NCBI GenBank assembly: GCA_964017155.1
Contig: OZ024861.1
Location: 14,971,389 to 15,035,388 of the forward strand
Source: Oasisia sp. SBJ-2009
Lineage: Eukaryota > Annelida > Polychaeta > Sabellida > Siboglinidae
Direction of reading: 5' to 3'
Length of the DNA: 64,000 bases
Below, piece by piece: positions 1 to 11,210 of this stretch (position 1 is its first letter; every line of letters starts with the position of its first letter). A model generated the notes under the pieces. It was not told the DNA's origin. It saw only the letters and a list, made by a program, of their open reading frames with translations, and made no database searches. A program made the translations under genes and the position numbers.

Positions 1-23
1 GCGCTAGCTTATTTCGCAATAAG

Positions 24-807
24 GTACACACATAGGACTACAGTTGTATTATGGTACGACGGCCTATGCGACATTCGGGTACTTTTTATGCACGATGCAA
101 GTCAATGTGCGTGGCGTATAACACCGATAAGATTCAACAATGCCAGACTCTCTCCATTGATTTTTAGACCAAATATATCAGGCCTGCTGCGTCCGCGCGT
201 ATTAAAACCACTGCACTACCCTACCCGCGCCTCTTGTAATGAAGTTTCAAACCTAGGAGCAATTGAGGTTGGCTTGCATTCTGCGCAAGTGCCTAATTCT
301 TGTCGGAAATGGAACAGAATATTCATAGTCGTGTTCTCATTCACAGTACACTGTATATGGTGCATACCACTCTTCGATGAGTTGTCTCAAAGTCTCAAGC
401 AGCTTTCCACCTATGCCTAGGCAAATAGACGTTTGGACAGTATCTAATTTCACATTCGTACTGCTGAGCTTCAAACTAATACACTCAACGACAGAAGTTC
501 CCTTCACTGTGTTGGCAATCTACTCTCTGCGATCTGGAACTCTAAAACGTCTTAACGGCGACGCCACGAGGGCTGTATGCAGGCTGCGCATAGATGTATC
601 TGAAGCATTATATGCCATTCCATGCGATAAAAGACGTTCGTTCGCATACAGTCTAGATTTACTCTGTAGTGTAATACGCTTTGTAGGACGTACAATGTGT
701 GTAGCTAGCTCAACATCAATGATTATATGATGCGACCATTGCCTGTTAGTTGCTTTGTGGTTTCGTTTTCATATTGAACTGGCGACATGTCTGCTCTTTG
801 GTTTCAG
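24..807 (+). other. Candidate intron in each unit (unit 1 copy)
   Basis: AATAAG|GTACAC (GT at 24-25) could be a 5' splice site, though positions +4 and +5 do not fit the consensus. CTGCTCTTTGGTTTCAG (791-807) is a strong-looking 3' splice site with a pyrimidine-rich tract. Together they would define a 784-base intron downstream of the promoter-like module of the previous unit. Units 3 and 4 read TTTCAAGTC instead of TTTCAGGTC, which still leaves an AG one base later. This is inference from motifs only. Confidence 0.2.
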
Positions 808-830
808 GTCTTCCTATTTGAGACCGACGT

Positions 831-1367
831 GTGAGCGACACAGACCGTCTGAGAATGAGACGCGCGAGTAGTGATGAACCCCACGCATGTCTAGTATATC
901 ACTTCGTAGTTGTCTGGGTAGTTTGGAACAACCCTTGGTTTCTCGTATGGCTCTTCGCCATCGCTGTTATGTCTAGCCGTTGGCGTTACCTGTTTGTCGG
1001 CACAGCGCTCATGACACGGCCAAAGAGCTGGCCTGTTGGCACTGATCACTGTAGCATATGCTATTGTTTCCAAGGCAATGTAACAACATATGCATTCGAA
1101 CTCCGTCACTACCTAGATACAAATCTGCGTGCCGAGATATGTGTGACTGCAATAAATATGGGTCTCAAAACATTGAATGATCTCTACACTTGTCTTTCAA
1201 GGAAGACATGTCAAATGCGTACCCTTGAGTTACACTATTGCAAAGAAAGAGGCACTTGTGTAGGTTGCCTTGGCATGCTGATTCCTAAGTATGCTGTTTC
1301 CAGTCGAGATGAATGCGTTGTGCTTGGTGTTATGACGGTCAAAGAATCATCTACTCACCTGTATTGA
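831..1367 (+). other. Longest open frame of the unit (178 codons), judged non-coding
   Basis: In unit 1 this frame has its first ATG at 855 and one hydrophobic stretch (about residues 20-47 from the GTG at 831) that could span a membrane, then a cysteine-rich tail. I recognise no family. It is full length only in units 1, 3-6, 26 and 27. Unit 2 is frameshifted near its end, unit 7 has an early TAA, unit 8 is frameshifted, and units 9-25 share a TGA at codon 123 (TTTGAAGG for TTTCAAGG). Most substitutions seen change the amino acid. This argues against selection for a protein. Confidence 0.3.
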
Positions 1368-1834
1368 GTGGGTGTATGTGTACAAGCGATAATGTGTGTG
1401 GCATTCGCCGCGCGAATGGTGCTTATGCATATCAGTTTTAATATACTTTCCGCGGTGCGATCCCGGCCTCTTACACAAGTTTCGTTTCATGTGCATTATT
1501 TTGCATCATATTTTGACATTGCGTATCTTGAAATACATCATATAGCGTGAACAATAGCTCGATCAATCGTCTGAGTAAGACGTTTCGATTGTGAGAACTG
1601 CAACATCAAAACTAATGTCCACTCGCACTAGCTGTGATATATGTATCGATGTCATGCTATCGTTGATTTGATTCTCCCAGTGATCGGCCTACATTATCAT
1701 CTACCTCAACATGTTATATACAAAAATAACTTGATAAAAACAACGCTTCACCCACTGTCGAATGACTGTTCCGCGTCGCCAATCTTCACATCATCGGGCC
1801 TGGTCGGTCAGTAATGCTGCCAGAAGTATTCGGC

Positions 1835-2168
1835 CACGTGTCGCTGTATCTTCACCGGGCGCAGACACCTGAGAAAAAACACTAAAACAGCGTTACAATG
1901 AGCACGGTGTCTAACAAAATTGAAAACAGCAGGCTCAATGCTTACATATGTCCACATTCCTTCACCCCACTGGCGTCAAAGAAGCAAATCCCACCGCCAT
2001 GCGGTCGAGATTACACTAAAGAAACTGGCATCTGTCGCCAGCATTCGGCTGCGCGGCAAAGTAATGGCGGCAAACCGGAAGACGCGCCACAACAATACCG
2101 TGACGTCACGACATTACGGCAGACGTGCCATTTTCGTTCCCGGCGACGTCAAATTTCAAGATGGCGAC
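1835..2168 (+). promoter_or_regulatory. Promoter-like module present in every complete unit (unit 1 copy)
   Basis: Within 334 bases lie an E-box CACGTG (1835-1840), a YY1-type ATGGCGG (2064-2070), ACCGGAAG of ETS type (2074-2081), a palindromic CRE TGACGTCA (2101-2108), an inverted YY1-type GCCATTTT (2127-2134), a half CRE GACGTCA (2145-2151) and CAAGATGGCGAC (2157-2168). In animal genes CRE, ETS and YY1 sites cluster in CpG-rich polymerase II promoters. The core is conserved in all 27 complete units. CRE starts are 2101, 4342, 6584, 8827, 11070, 13311, 15556, 17799, 20049, 22297, 24542, 26789, 29034, 31281, 33526, 35768, 38011, 40251, 42494, 44737, 46983, 49227, 51470, 53713, 55956, 58201 and 63029. 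Plus-strand direction is inferred from CAAGATGGCG, which in known promoters sits at or just after the start site. No transcript evidence is available. Confidence 0.55.
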
Positions 2169-2181
2169 GCCTTTGATATAA
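2157..2181 (+). other. Micro-ORF with TISU-like start (MATPLI, unit 1 copy)
   Basis: CAAGATGGCGAC matches the TISU consensus SAASATGGCGGC at 11 of 12 positions. TISU elements combine a YY1 site with a start codon used in very short 5' leaders. The ATG at 2161 opens a six-codon frame, MATPLI, ending in TAA at 2179-2181. Across the units I see two variants in it, GCG/GCA at codon 2 (units 6 and 16) and ATA/ATC at codon 6 (many units), both silent. With only two variable sites, this could be chance. It could be an upstream ORF, or simply a YY1 site. Confidence 0.3.
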
Positions 2182-2188
2182 GCAAACT

Positions 2189-2200
2189 GGGGGGGGGGGG
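2189..2200 (+). repeat. Variable poly-G tract (unit 1 copy)
   Basis: An uninterrupted G-run lies about 20 bases after CAAGATGGCGAC in every complete unit. In unit order the lengths are 12, 11, 9, 10, 11, 9, 9, 12, 10, 11, 9, 11, 9, 11, 9, 9, 8, 9, 10, 12, 10, 7, 7, 7, 13, 8 and 10. It is often followed by AGG, or by AGGGAGGCGG in units 8, 9, 11 and 13. It is the most length-variable site in the array, consistent with replication slippage, and could form a G-quadruplex. It is also a likely site of sequencing error. Confidence 0.9.
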
Positions 2201-3954
2201 CGCTTTCTTCCACGTTTACTTCGTTCTTCAATGTTTTACTTGCGCTAGCTTATTTCGCAATAAGGTACACACATAGGACTACAGTTGTATTATGGTACGA
2301 CGGCCTATGCGACATTCGGGTACTTTTTATGCACGATGCAAGTCAATGTGCGTGGCGTATAACACCGATAAGATTCAACAATGCCAGACTCTCTCCATTG
2401 ATTTTTAGACCAAATATATCAGGCCTGCTGCGTCCGCGCGTATTAAAACCACTGCACTACCCTACCCGCGCCTCTTGTAATGAAGTTTCAAACCTAGGAG
2501 CAATTGAGGTTGGCTTGCATTCTGCGCAAGTGCCTAATTCTTGTCGGAAATGGAACAGAATATTCATAGTCGTGTTCTCATTCACAGTACACTGTATATG
2601 GTGCATACCACTCTTCGATGAGTTGTCTCAAAGTCTCAAGCAGCTTTCCACCTATGCCTAGGCAAATAGACGTTTGGACAGTATCTAATTTCACATTCGT
2701 ACTGCTGAGCTTCAAACTACTACACTCAACGACAGAAGTTCCCTTCACTGTGTTGGCAATCTACTCTCTGCGATCTGGAACTCTAAAACGTCTTAACGGC
2801 GACGCCACGAGGGCTGTATGCAGGCTGCGCATAAATGTATCTGAAGCATTATATGCCATTCCATGCGATAAAAGACGTTCGTTCGCATACAGTCTAGATT
2901 TACTATGTAGTGTAATACGCTTTGTAGGACGTACAATGTGTGTAGCTAGCTCAACATCAATGATTATATGATGCGACCATTGCCTGTTAGTTGCTTTGTG
3001 GTTTCGTTTTCATATTGAACTGGCGACATGTCTGCTCTTTGGTTTCAGGTCTTCCTATTTGAGACCGACGTGTGAGCGACACAGACCGTCTGAGAATGAG
3101 ACGCGCGAGTAGTGATGAACCCCACGCATGTCTAGTATATCACTTCGTAGTTGTCTGGGTAGTTTGGAACAACCCTTGGTTTCTCGTATGGCTCTTCGCC
3201 ATCGCTGTTATGTCTAGCCGTTGGCGTTACCTGTTTGTCGGCACAGCGCTCATGACACGGCCAAAGAGCTGGCCTGTTGGCACTGATCACTGTAGCATAT
3301 GCTATTGTTTCCAAGGCAATGTAACAACATATGCATTCGAACTCCGTCACTACCTAGATACAAATCTGCGTGCCGAGATATGTGTGACTGCAATAAATAT
3401 GGGTCTCAAAACATTGAATGATCTCTACACTTGTCTTTCAAGGAAGACATGTCAAATGCGTACCCTTGAGTTACACTATTGCAAAGAAAGAGGCACTTGT
3501 GTAGGTTGCCTTGGCATGCTGATTCCTAAGTATGCTGTTTCCAGTCGAGATGAATGCGTTGTGCTTGGTGTTATGACGGTCAAAAATCATCTACTCACCT
3601 GTATTGAGTGGGTGTATGTGTACAAGCGATAATGTGTGTGGCATTCGCCGCGCGAATGGTGCTTATGCATATCAGTTTTAATATACTTTCCGCGGTGCGA
3701 TCCCGGCCTCTTACACAAGTTTCGTTTCATGTGCATTATTTTGCATCATATTTTGACATTGCGTATCTTGAAATACATCATATAGCGTGAACAATAGCTC
3801 GATCAATCGTCTGAGTAAAACGTTTCGATTGTGAGAACTGCAACATCAAAACAAATGTCCACTCGCACTAGCTGTGATATATGTATCGATGTCATGCTAT
3901 CGTTGATTTGATTCTCCCAGTGATCGGCCTACATTATCATCTACCTCAACATGT

Positions 3955-3962
3955 TATATAAA
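3955..3962 (+). promoter_or_regulatory. TATA-box-like TATATAAA (unit 2 copy)
   Basis: TATATAAA followed by an A-run occurs about 1.7 kb into many units. Other units have TATATACAAAA (1, 5) or TATATAACAAAA (9, 10, 12, 14, 15), which weaken the match. Because the variable A-run drives the differences, this may be only a low-complexity AT patch. No initiator or other element is evident nearby. Confidence 0.2.
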
Positions 3963-4121
3963 AAAAATTACTTGATAAAAACAACGCTTCACCCACTGTC
4001 GAATGACTGTTCCGCGTCGCCAATCTTCACATCATCGGGCCTGGTCGGTCAGTAATGCTGCCAGAAGTATTCGGCCACGTGTCGCTGTATCTTCACCGGG
4101 CGCAGACACCTGAGAAAAAAC

Positions 4122-4155
4122 AATAAAACAGCGTTACAATGTGCACGGTGTCTAA
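4122..4155 (+). terminator. Candidate poly(A) signal with GT-rich downstream element (unit 2 copy)
   Basis: AATAAA at 4122-4127 is followed 13-30 bases later by TGTGCACGGTGTCT, the usual layout of an animal cleavage and polyadenylation site. It lies about 215 bases before the CRE and about 1.96 kb after the preceding CAAGATGGCG element, so it could end a transcript filling most of a unit. Most units keep it. Unit 1 has ACTAAA and unit 17 has AACAAA. The A-rich context makes a chance match possible. Confidence 0.35.
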
Positions 4156-4482
4156 CAAAATTGAAAACAGCAGGCTCAATGCTTACATATGTCCACATTC
4201 CTTCACCCCACTGGCGTCAAAGACGCAAATCCCACCGCGATGCGGTCGAGATTACACTAAAGAAACTGGCATCTGTCGCCAGCATTCGGCTGCGCGGCAA
4301 AGTAATGGCGGCAAACCGGAAGACGCGCCACAACAATACCGTGACGTCACGACATTACGGCAGACGTGCCATTTTCGTTCCCGGAGACGTCAAATTTCAA
4401 GATGGCGACGCCTTTGATCTAAGCAAACTGGGGGGGGGGGCGCTTTCTTCCACGTTTACTTCGTTCTTTCAATGTTTTACTT

Positions 4483-6725
4483 GCGCTAGCTTATTTCGCA
4501 ATAAGGTACACACATAGGACTACAGTTGTATTATGGTACGACGGCCTGTGCGACATTCGGGTACTTTTTATGCACGATGCAAATCAATGTGCGTGGCGTA
4601 TAACACCGATTAGATTCAACAATGCCAGACTCTCTCCATTGATTTTTAGACCAAATATATCAGGCCTGCTGCGTCCGCGCGTATTAAAACCACTGCACTA
4701 CCCTACCCGCGCCTCTTGTAATGAAGTTTCAAACCTAGGAGCAATTGAGGTTGGCTTGCATTCTGCGCAAGTGCCTAGTTCTTGTCGGAAATGGAACAGA
4801 ATATTCATATTCGTGTTCTCATTCACAGTACACTGTATATGGTGCATACCACTCTTCGATGAGTTGTCTCAAAGTCTCAAGCAGCTTTCCACCTATGCCT
4901 AGGCAAATAGACGTTTGGACAGTATCTAATTTCACATTCGTACTGCTGAGCTTCAAACTACTACACTCAACGACAGAAGTTCCCTTCACTGTGTTGGCAA
5001 TCTACTCTCTGCGATCTGGAACTCTAAAACGTCTTAACGGCGACGCCACGAGGGCTGTATGCAGGCTGCGCATAGATGTATCTGAAGCATTATATGCCAT
5101 TCCATGCGATAAAAGACGTTCGTTCGCATACAGTCTAGATTTACTCTGTAGTGTAATACGCTTTGTAGGACGTACAATGTGTGTAGCTAGCTCAACATCA
5201 ATGATTATATGATGCGACCATTGCCTGTTAGTTGCTTTGTGGTTTCGTTTTCATATTGAACTGGCGACATGTCTGCTCTTTGGTTTCAAGTCTTCCTATT
5301 TGAGACCGACGTGTGAGCGACACAGACCGTCTGAGAATGAGACGCGCGAGTAGTGATGAACCCCACGCATGTCTAGTATATCACTTCGTAGTTGTCTGGG
5401 TAGTTTGGAACAACCCTTGGTTTCTCGTATGGCTCTTCGCCATCGCTGTTATGTCTAGCCGTTGGCGTTACCTGTTTGTCGGCACAGCGCTCATGACACG
5501 GCCAAAGAGCTGGCCTGTTGGCACTGATCACTGTAGCATATGCTATTGTTTCCAAGGCAATGTAACAACATATGCATTCGAACTCCGTCACTACCTAGAT
5601 ACAAATCTGCGTGCCGAGATATGTGTGACTGCAATAAATATGGGTCTCAAAACATTGAATGATCTCTACACTTGTCTTTCAAGGAAGACATGTCAAATGC
5701 GTACCCTTGAGTTACACTATTGCAAAGAAAGAGGCACTTGTGTAGGTTGCCTTGGCATGCTGATTCCTAAGTATGCTGTTTCCAGTCGAGATGAATGCGT
5801 TGTGCTTGGTGTTATGACGGTCAAAGAATCATCTACTCACCTGTATTGAGTGGGTGTATGTGTACAAGCGATAATGTGTGTGGCATTCGCCGCGCGAATG
5901 GTGCTTATGCATATCAGTTTTAATATACTTTCCGCGGTGCGATCCCGGCCTCTTACACAAGTTTCGTTTCATGTGCATTATTTTGCATCATATTTTGACA
6001 TTGCGTATCTTGAAATACATCATATAGCGTGAACAATAGCTCGATCAATCGTCTGAGTAAAACGTTTCGATTGTGAGAACTGCAACATCAAAACAAATGT
6101 CCACTCGCACTAGCTGTGATATATGTATCGATGTCATGCTATCGTTGATTTGATTCTCCCAGTGATCGGCCTACATTATCATCTACCTCAACATGTTATA
6201 TAAAAAAAATTACTTGATAAAAACAACGCTTCACCCACTGTCGAATGACTGTTCCGCGTCGCCAATCTTCAAATCATCGGGCCTGGTCGGTCAGTAATGC
6301 TGCCAGAAGTATTCGGCCACGTGTCGCTGTATCTTCACCGGGCGCAGACACCTGAGAAAAAACAATAAAACAGCGTTACAATGTGCACGGTGTCTAACAA
6401 AATTGAAAACAGCAGGCTCAATGCTTACATATGTCCACCTTCCTTCACCCCACTGGCGTCAAAGACGCAAATCCCACCGCGATGCGGTCGAGATTACACT
6501 AAAGAAACTGGCATCTGTCGCCAGCATTCGGCTGCGCGGCAAAGTAATGGCGGCAAACCGGAAGACGCGCCACAACAATACCGTGACGTCACGACATTAC
6601 GGCAGACGTGCCATTTTCGTTCCCGGAGACGTCAAATTTCAAGATGGCGACGCCTTTGATCTAAGCAAACTGGGGGGGGGAGGCGCTTTCTTCCACGTTT
6701 ACTTCGTTCTTTCAATGTTTTACTT
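4483..6725. repeat. Array unit 3
   Basis: 2243 bases. Differs from unit 1 by GGCCTGTGCG, GCAAATCAATG, GCCTAGTTC and ATATTCGTG. It shares TTTCAAGTCTTCC (5285-5297), CTTCAAATCATC and CCACCTTCC with unit 4 only, marking the two as recent sister copies. G-run of 9 (6672-6680) followed by AGG. Confidence 0.95.
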
Positions 6726-8969
6726 GCGCTAGCTTATTTCGCAATAAGGTACACACATAGGACTACAGTTGTATTATGGTACGACGGCCTGTGCGACATT
6801 CGGGTACTTTTTATGCACGATGCAAATCAATGTGCGTGGCGTATAACACCGATTAGATTCAACAATGCCAGACTCTCTCCATTGATTTTTAGACCAAATA
6901 TATCAGGCCTGCTGCGTCCGCGCGTATTAAAACCACTGCACTACCCTACCCGCGCCTCTTGTAATGAAGTTTCAAACCTAGGAGCAATTGAGGTTGGCTT
7001 GCATTCTGCGCAAGTGCCTAGTTCTTGTCGGAAATGGAACAGAATATTCATATTCGTGTTCTCATTCACAGTACACTGTATATGGTGCATACCACTCTTC
7101 GATGAGTTGTCTCAAAGTCTCAAGCAGCTTTCCACCTATGCCTAGGCAAATAGACGTTTGGACAGTATCTAATTTCACATTCGTACTGCTGAGCTTCAAA
7201 CTACTACACTCAACGACAGAAGTTCCCTTCACTGTGTTGGCAATCTACTCTCTGCGATCTGGAACTCTAAAACGTCTTAACGGCGACGCCACGAGGGCTG
7301 TATGCAGGCTGCGCATAGATGTATCTGAAGCATTATATGCCATTCCATGCGATAAAAGACGTTCGTTCGCATACAGTCTAGATTTACTCTGTAGTGTAAT
7401 ACGCTTTGTAGGACGTACAATGTGTGTAGCTAGCTCAACATCAATGATTATATGATGCGACCATTGCCTGTTAGTTGCTTTGTGGTTTCGTTTTCATATT
7501 GAACTGGCGACATGTCTGCTCTTTGGTTTCAAGTCTTCCTATTTGAGACCGACGTGTGAGCGACACAGACCGTCTGAGAATGAGACGCGCGAGTAGTGAT
7601 GAACCCCACGCATGTCTAGTATATCACTTCGTAGTTGTCTGGGTAGTTTGGAACAACCCTTGGTTTCTCGTATGGCTCTTCGCCATCGCTGTTATGTCTA
7701 GCCGTTGGCGTTACCTGTTTGTCGGCACAGCGCTCATGACACGGCCAAAGAGCTGGCCTGTTGGCACTGATCACTGTAGCATATGCTATTGTTTCCAAGG
7801 CAATGTAACAACATATGCATTCGAACTCCGTCACTACCTAGATACAAATCTGCGTGCCGAGATATGTGTGACTGCAATAAATATGGGTCTCAAAACATTG
7901 AATGATCTCTACACTTGTCTTTCAAGGAAGACATGTCAAATGCGTACCCTTGAGTTACACTATTGCAAAGAAAGAGGCACTTGTGTAGGTTGCCTTGGCA
8001 TGCTGATTCCTAAGTATGCTGTTTCCAGTCGAGATGAATGCGTTGTGCTTGGTGTTATGACGGTCAAAGAATCATCTACTCACCTGTATTGAGTGGGTGT
8101 ATGTGTACAAGCGATAATGTGTGTGGCATTCGCCGCGCGAATGGTGCTTATGCATATCAGTTTTAATATACTTTCCGCGGTGCGATCCCGGCCTCTTACA
8201 CAAGTTTCGTTTCATGTGCATTATTTTGCATCATATTTTGACATTGCGTATCTTGAAATACATCATATAGCGTGAACAATAGCTCGATCAATCGTCTGAG
8301 TAAAACGTTTCGATTGTGAGAACTGCAACATCAAAACAAATGTCCACTCGCACTAGCTGTGATATATGTATCGATGTCATGCTATCGTTGATTTGATTCT
8401 CCCAGTGATCGGCCTACATTATCATCTACCTCAACATGTTATATAAAAAAAATTACTTGATAAAAACAACGCTTCACCCACTGTCGAATGACTGTTCCGC
8501 GTCGCCAATCTTCAAATCATCGGGCCTGGTCGGTCAGTAATGCTGCCAGAAGTATTCGGCCACGTGTCGCTGTATCTTCACCGGGCGCAGACACCTGAGA
8601 AAAAACAATAAAACAGCGTTACAATGTGCACGGTGTCTAACAAAATTGAAAACAGCAGGCTCAATGCTTACATATGTCCACCTTCCTTCACCCCACTGGC
8701 GTCAAAGACGCAAATCCCACCGCGATGCGGTCGAGATTACACTAAAGAAACTGGCATCTGTCGCCAGCATTCGGCTGCGCGGCAAAGTAATGGCGGCAAA
8801 CCGGAAGACGCGCCACAACAATACCGTGACGTCACGACATTACGGCAGACGTGCCATTTTCGTTCCCGGAGACGTCAAATTTCAAGATGGCGACGCCTTT
8901 GATCTAAGCAAACTGGGGGGGGGGAGGCGCTTTCTTCCACGTTTACTTCGTTCTTTCAATGTTTTACTT
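6726..8969. repeat. Array unit 4
   Basis: 2244 bases, nearly identical to unit 3 including the private CTTCAAATCATC and CCACCTTCC variants. The G-run is one base longer (10 G, 8915-8924). That extra base changes reading phase, so an open frame of 247 codons runs across the unit 4/5 boundary. Confidence 0.95.
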
Positions 8970-11210
8970 GCGCTAGCTTATTTCGCAATAAGGTACACAC
9001 ATAGGACTACAGTTGTATTATGGTACGACGGCCTGTGCGACATTCGGGTACTTTTTATGCACGATGCAAATCAATGTGCGTGGCGTATAACACCGATTAG
9101 ATTCAACAATGCCAGACTCTCTCCATTGATTTTTAGACCAAATATATCAGGCCTGCTGCGTCCGCGCGTATTAAAACCACTGCACTACCCTACCCGCGCC
9201 TCTTGTAATGAAGTTTCAAACCTAGGAGCAATTGAGGTTGGCTTGCATTCTGCGCAAGTGCCTAGTTCTTGTCGGAAATGGAACAGAATATTCATATTCG
9301 TGTTCTCATTCACAGTACACTGTATATGGTGCATACCACTCTTCGATGAGTTGTCTCAAAGTCTCAAGCAGCTTTCCACCTATGCCTAGGCAAATAGACG
9401 TTTGGACAGTATCTAATTTCACATTCGTACTGCTGAGCTTCAAACTACTACACTCAACGACAGAAGTTCCCTTCACTGTGTTGGCAATCTACTCTCTGCG
9501 ATCTGGAACTCTAAAACGTCTTAACGGCGACGCCACGAGGGCTGTATGCAGGCTGCGCATAGATGTATCTGAAGCATTATATGCCATTCCATGCGATAAA
9601 AGACGTTCGTTCGCATACAGTCTAGATTTACTCTGTAGTGTAATACGCTTTGTAGGACGTACAATGTGTGTAGCTAGCTCAACATCAATGATTATATGAT
9701 GCGACCATTGCCTGTTAGTTGCTTTGTGGTTTCGTTTTCATATTGAACTGGCGACATGTCTGCTCTTTGGTTTCAGGTCTTCCTATTTGAGACCGACGTG
9801 TGAGCGACACAGACCGTCTGAGAATGAGACGCGCGAGTAGTGATGAACCCCACGCATGTCTAGTATATCACTTCGTAGTTGTCTGGGTAGTTTGGAACAA
9901 CCCTTGGTTTCTCGTATGGCTCTTCGCCATCGCTGTTATGTCTAGCCGTTGGCGTTACCTGTTTGTCGGCACAGCGCTCATGACACGGCCAAAGAGCTGG
10001 CCTGTTGGCACTGATCACTGTAGCATATGCTATTGTTTCCAAGGCAATGTAACAACATATGCATTCGAACTCCGTCACTACCTAGATACAAATCTGCGTG
10101 CCGAGATATGTGTGACTGCAATAAATATGGGTCTCAAAACATCGAATGATCTCTACACTTGTCTTTCAAGGAAGACATGTCAAATGCGTACCCTTGAGTT
10201 ACACTATTGCAAAGAAAGAGGCACTTGTGTAGGTTGCCTTGGCATGCTGATTCCTAAGTATGCTGTTTCCAGTCGAGATGAATGCGTTGTGCTTGGTGTC
10301 ATGACGGTCAAAGAATCATCTACTCACCTGTATTGAGTGGGTGTATGTGTACAAGCGATAATGTGTGTGGCTTTCGCCGCGCGAATGGTGCTTATGCATA
10401 TCAGTTTTAATATACTTTCCGCGGTGCGATCCCGGCCTCTTACACAAGTTTCGTTTCATGTGCATTATTTTGCAACATATTTTGACATTGCGTATCTTGA
10501 AATACATCATATAGCGTGAACAATAGCTCGATCAATCGTCTGAGTAAGACGTTTCGATTGTGAGAACTGCAACATCAAAACTAATGTCCACTCGCACTAG
10601 CTGTGATATATGTATCGATGTCATGCTATCGTTGATTTGATTCTCCCAGTGATCGGCCTACATTATCATCTACCTCAACATGTTATATACAAAAATAACT
10701 TGATAAAAACAACGCTTCACCCACTGTCGAATGACTGTTCCGCGTCGCCAATCTTCACATCATCGGGCCTGGTCGGTCAGTAATGCTGCCAGAAGTATTC
10801 GGCCACGTGTCGCTGTATCTTCACCGGGCGCAGACACCTGAGAAAAAACAATAAAACAGCGTTACAATGAGCACGGTGTCTAACAAAATTGAAAACAGCA
10901 GGCTCAATGCTTACATATGTCCACATTCCTTCACCCCACTGGCGTCAAAGAAGCAAATCCCACCGCCATGCGGTCGAGATTACACTAAAGAAACTGGCAT
11001 CTGTCGCCAGCATTCGGCTGCGCGGCAAAGTAATGGCGGCAAACCGGAAGACGCGCCACAACAATACCGTGACGTCACGACATTACGGCAGACGTGCCAT
11101 TTTCGTTCCCGGCGACGTCAAATTTCAAGATGGCGACGCCTTTGATATAAGCAAACTGGGGGGGGGGGCGCTTTCTTCCACGTTTACTTCGTTCTTTCAA
11201 TGTTTTACTT
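8970..11210. repeat. Array unit 5 (mosaic)
   Basis: 2241 bases. The front is of unit 3/4 type (GCAAATCAATG, GCCTAGTTC). The middle carries CATCGAATG and GGTGTCATG, and the back is of unit 1 type (TAAGACG, TATATACAAAAATAAC, CAATGAGCACG, CCGCCATGC). GGCTTTCGCC at about 10370 recurs only in units 20 and 22-24. G-run of 11 (11158-11168), no AGG. Confidence 0.95.

Larger units (their letters stand above)
1..2241. repeat. Array unit 1
   Basis: 2241 bases. Carries GGCCTATGCG and ATAGTCGTG in the front part and TATATACAAAAATAAC, CAATGAGCACG and CCGCCATGC in the back part, a combination shared with the back of unit 5. The G-run is 12 G (2189-2200) with no following AGG. The usual AATAAA before the promoter-like module reads ACTAAA here. 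One T is missing in the TTCTTTCAATG stretch near 2227. Confidence 0.95.
2242..4482. repeat. Array unit 2 (mosaic)
   Basis: 2241 bases. The front matches unit 1 (GGCCTATGCG, ATAGTCGTG), while the back matches unit 3 (ACAAATG, AATTACTT, CAATGTGCACG, CGGAGACG, GATCTAAGC). A one-base deletion near 3584 (CAAAAATCAT for CAAAGAATCAT) shifts the longest open frame. G-run of 11 (4430-4440). Confidence 0.95.

Noticed and set aside
88..420. 110-codon frame, and 117/155-codon frames beside it, conserved in most units.
   Set aside because: Conservation is no higher than in neighbouring sequence, many variants change residues, unit 18 has a stop, and no family is recognisable.
871..877. GTGATGA matches a C/D snoRNA C box.
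   Set aside because: No CTGA D box at a normal distance and no flanking terminal stem.
1093..1103. ATTCGAACTCC resembles a tRNA or SINE B box.
   Set aside because: It lacks the leading G, and no A box lies at the right distance upstream. No cloverleaf can be drawn.
891..1109. 72-codon minus-strand frame present in every unit.
   Set aside because: It is antisense to the longest plus frame, has no recognisable domain, and its constancy follows from overall repeat similarity.
1792..1815. TCGGGCCTGGT followed by GGTCAGTA resembles the 5S rRNA internal control region (box C).
   Set aside because: Only about 11 bases match exactly. The rest of a 5S gene (box A, 5' and 3' arms, T-run terminator) is absent on both strands.
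1898..2276. Overlapping 92- and 118-codon frames over the promoter-like module.
   Set aside because: Variants such as PPC/PPR, SAAR/SAAW and a two-base deletion in unit 18 are tolerated, and the frame end depends on the unstable G-run.
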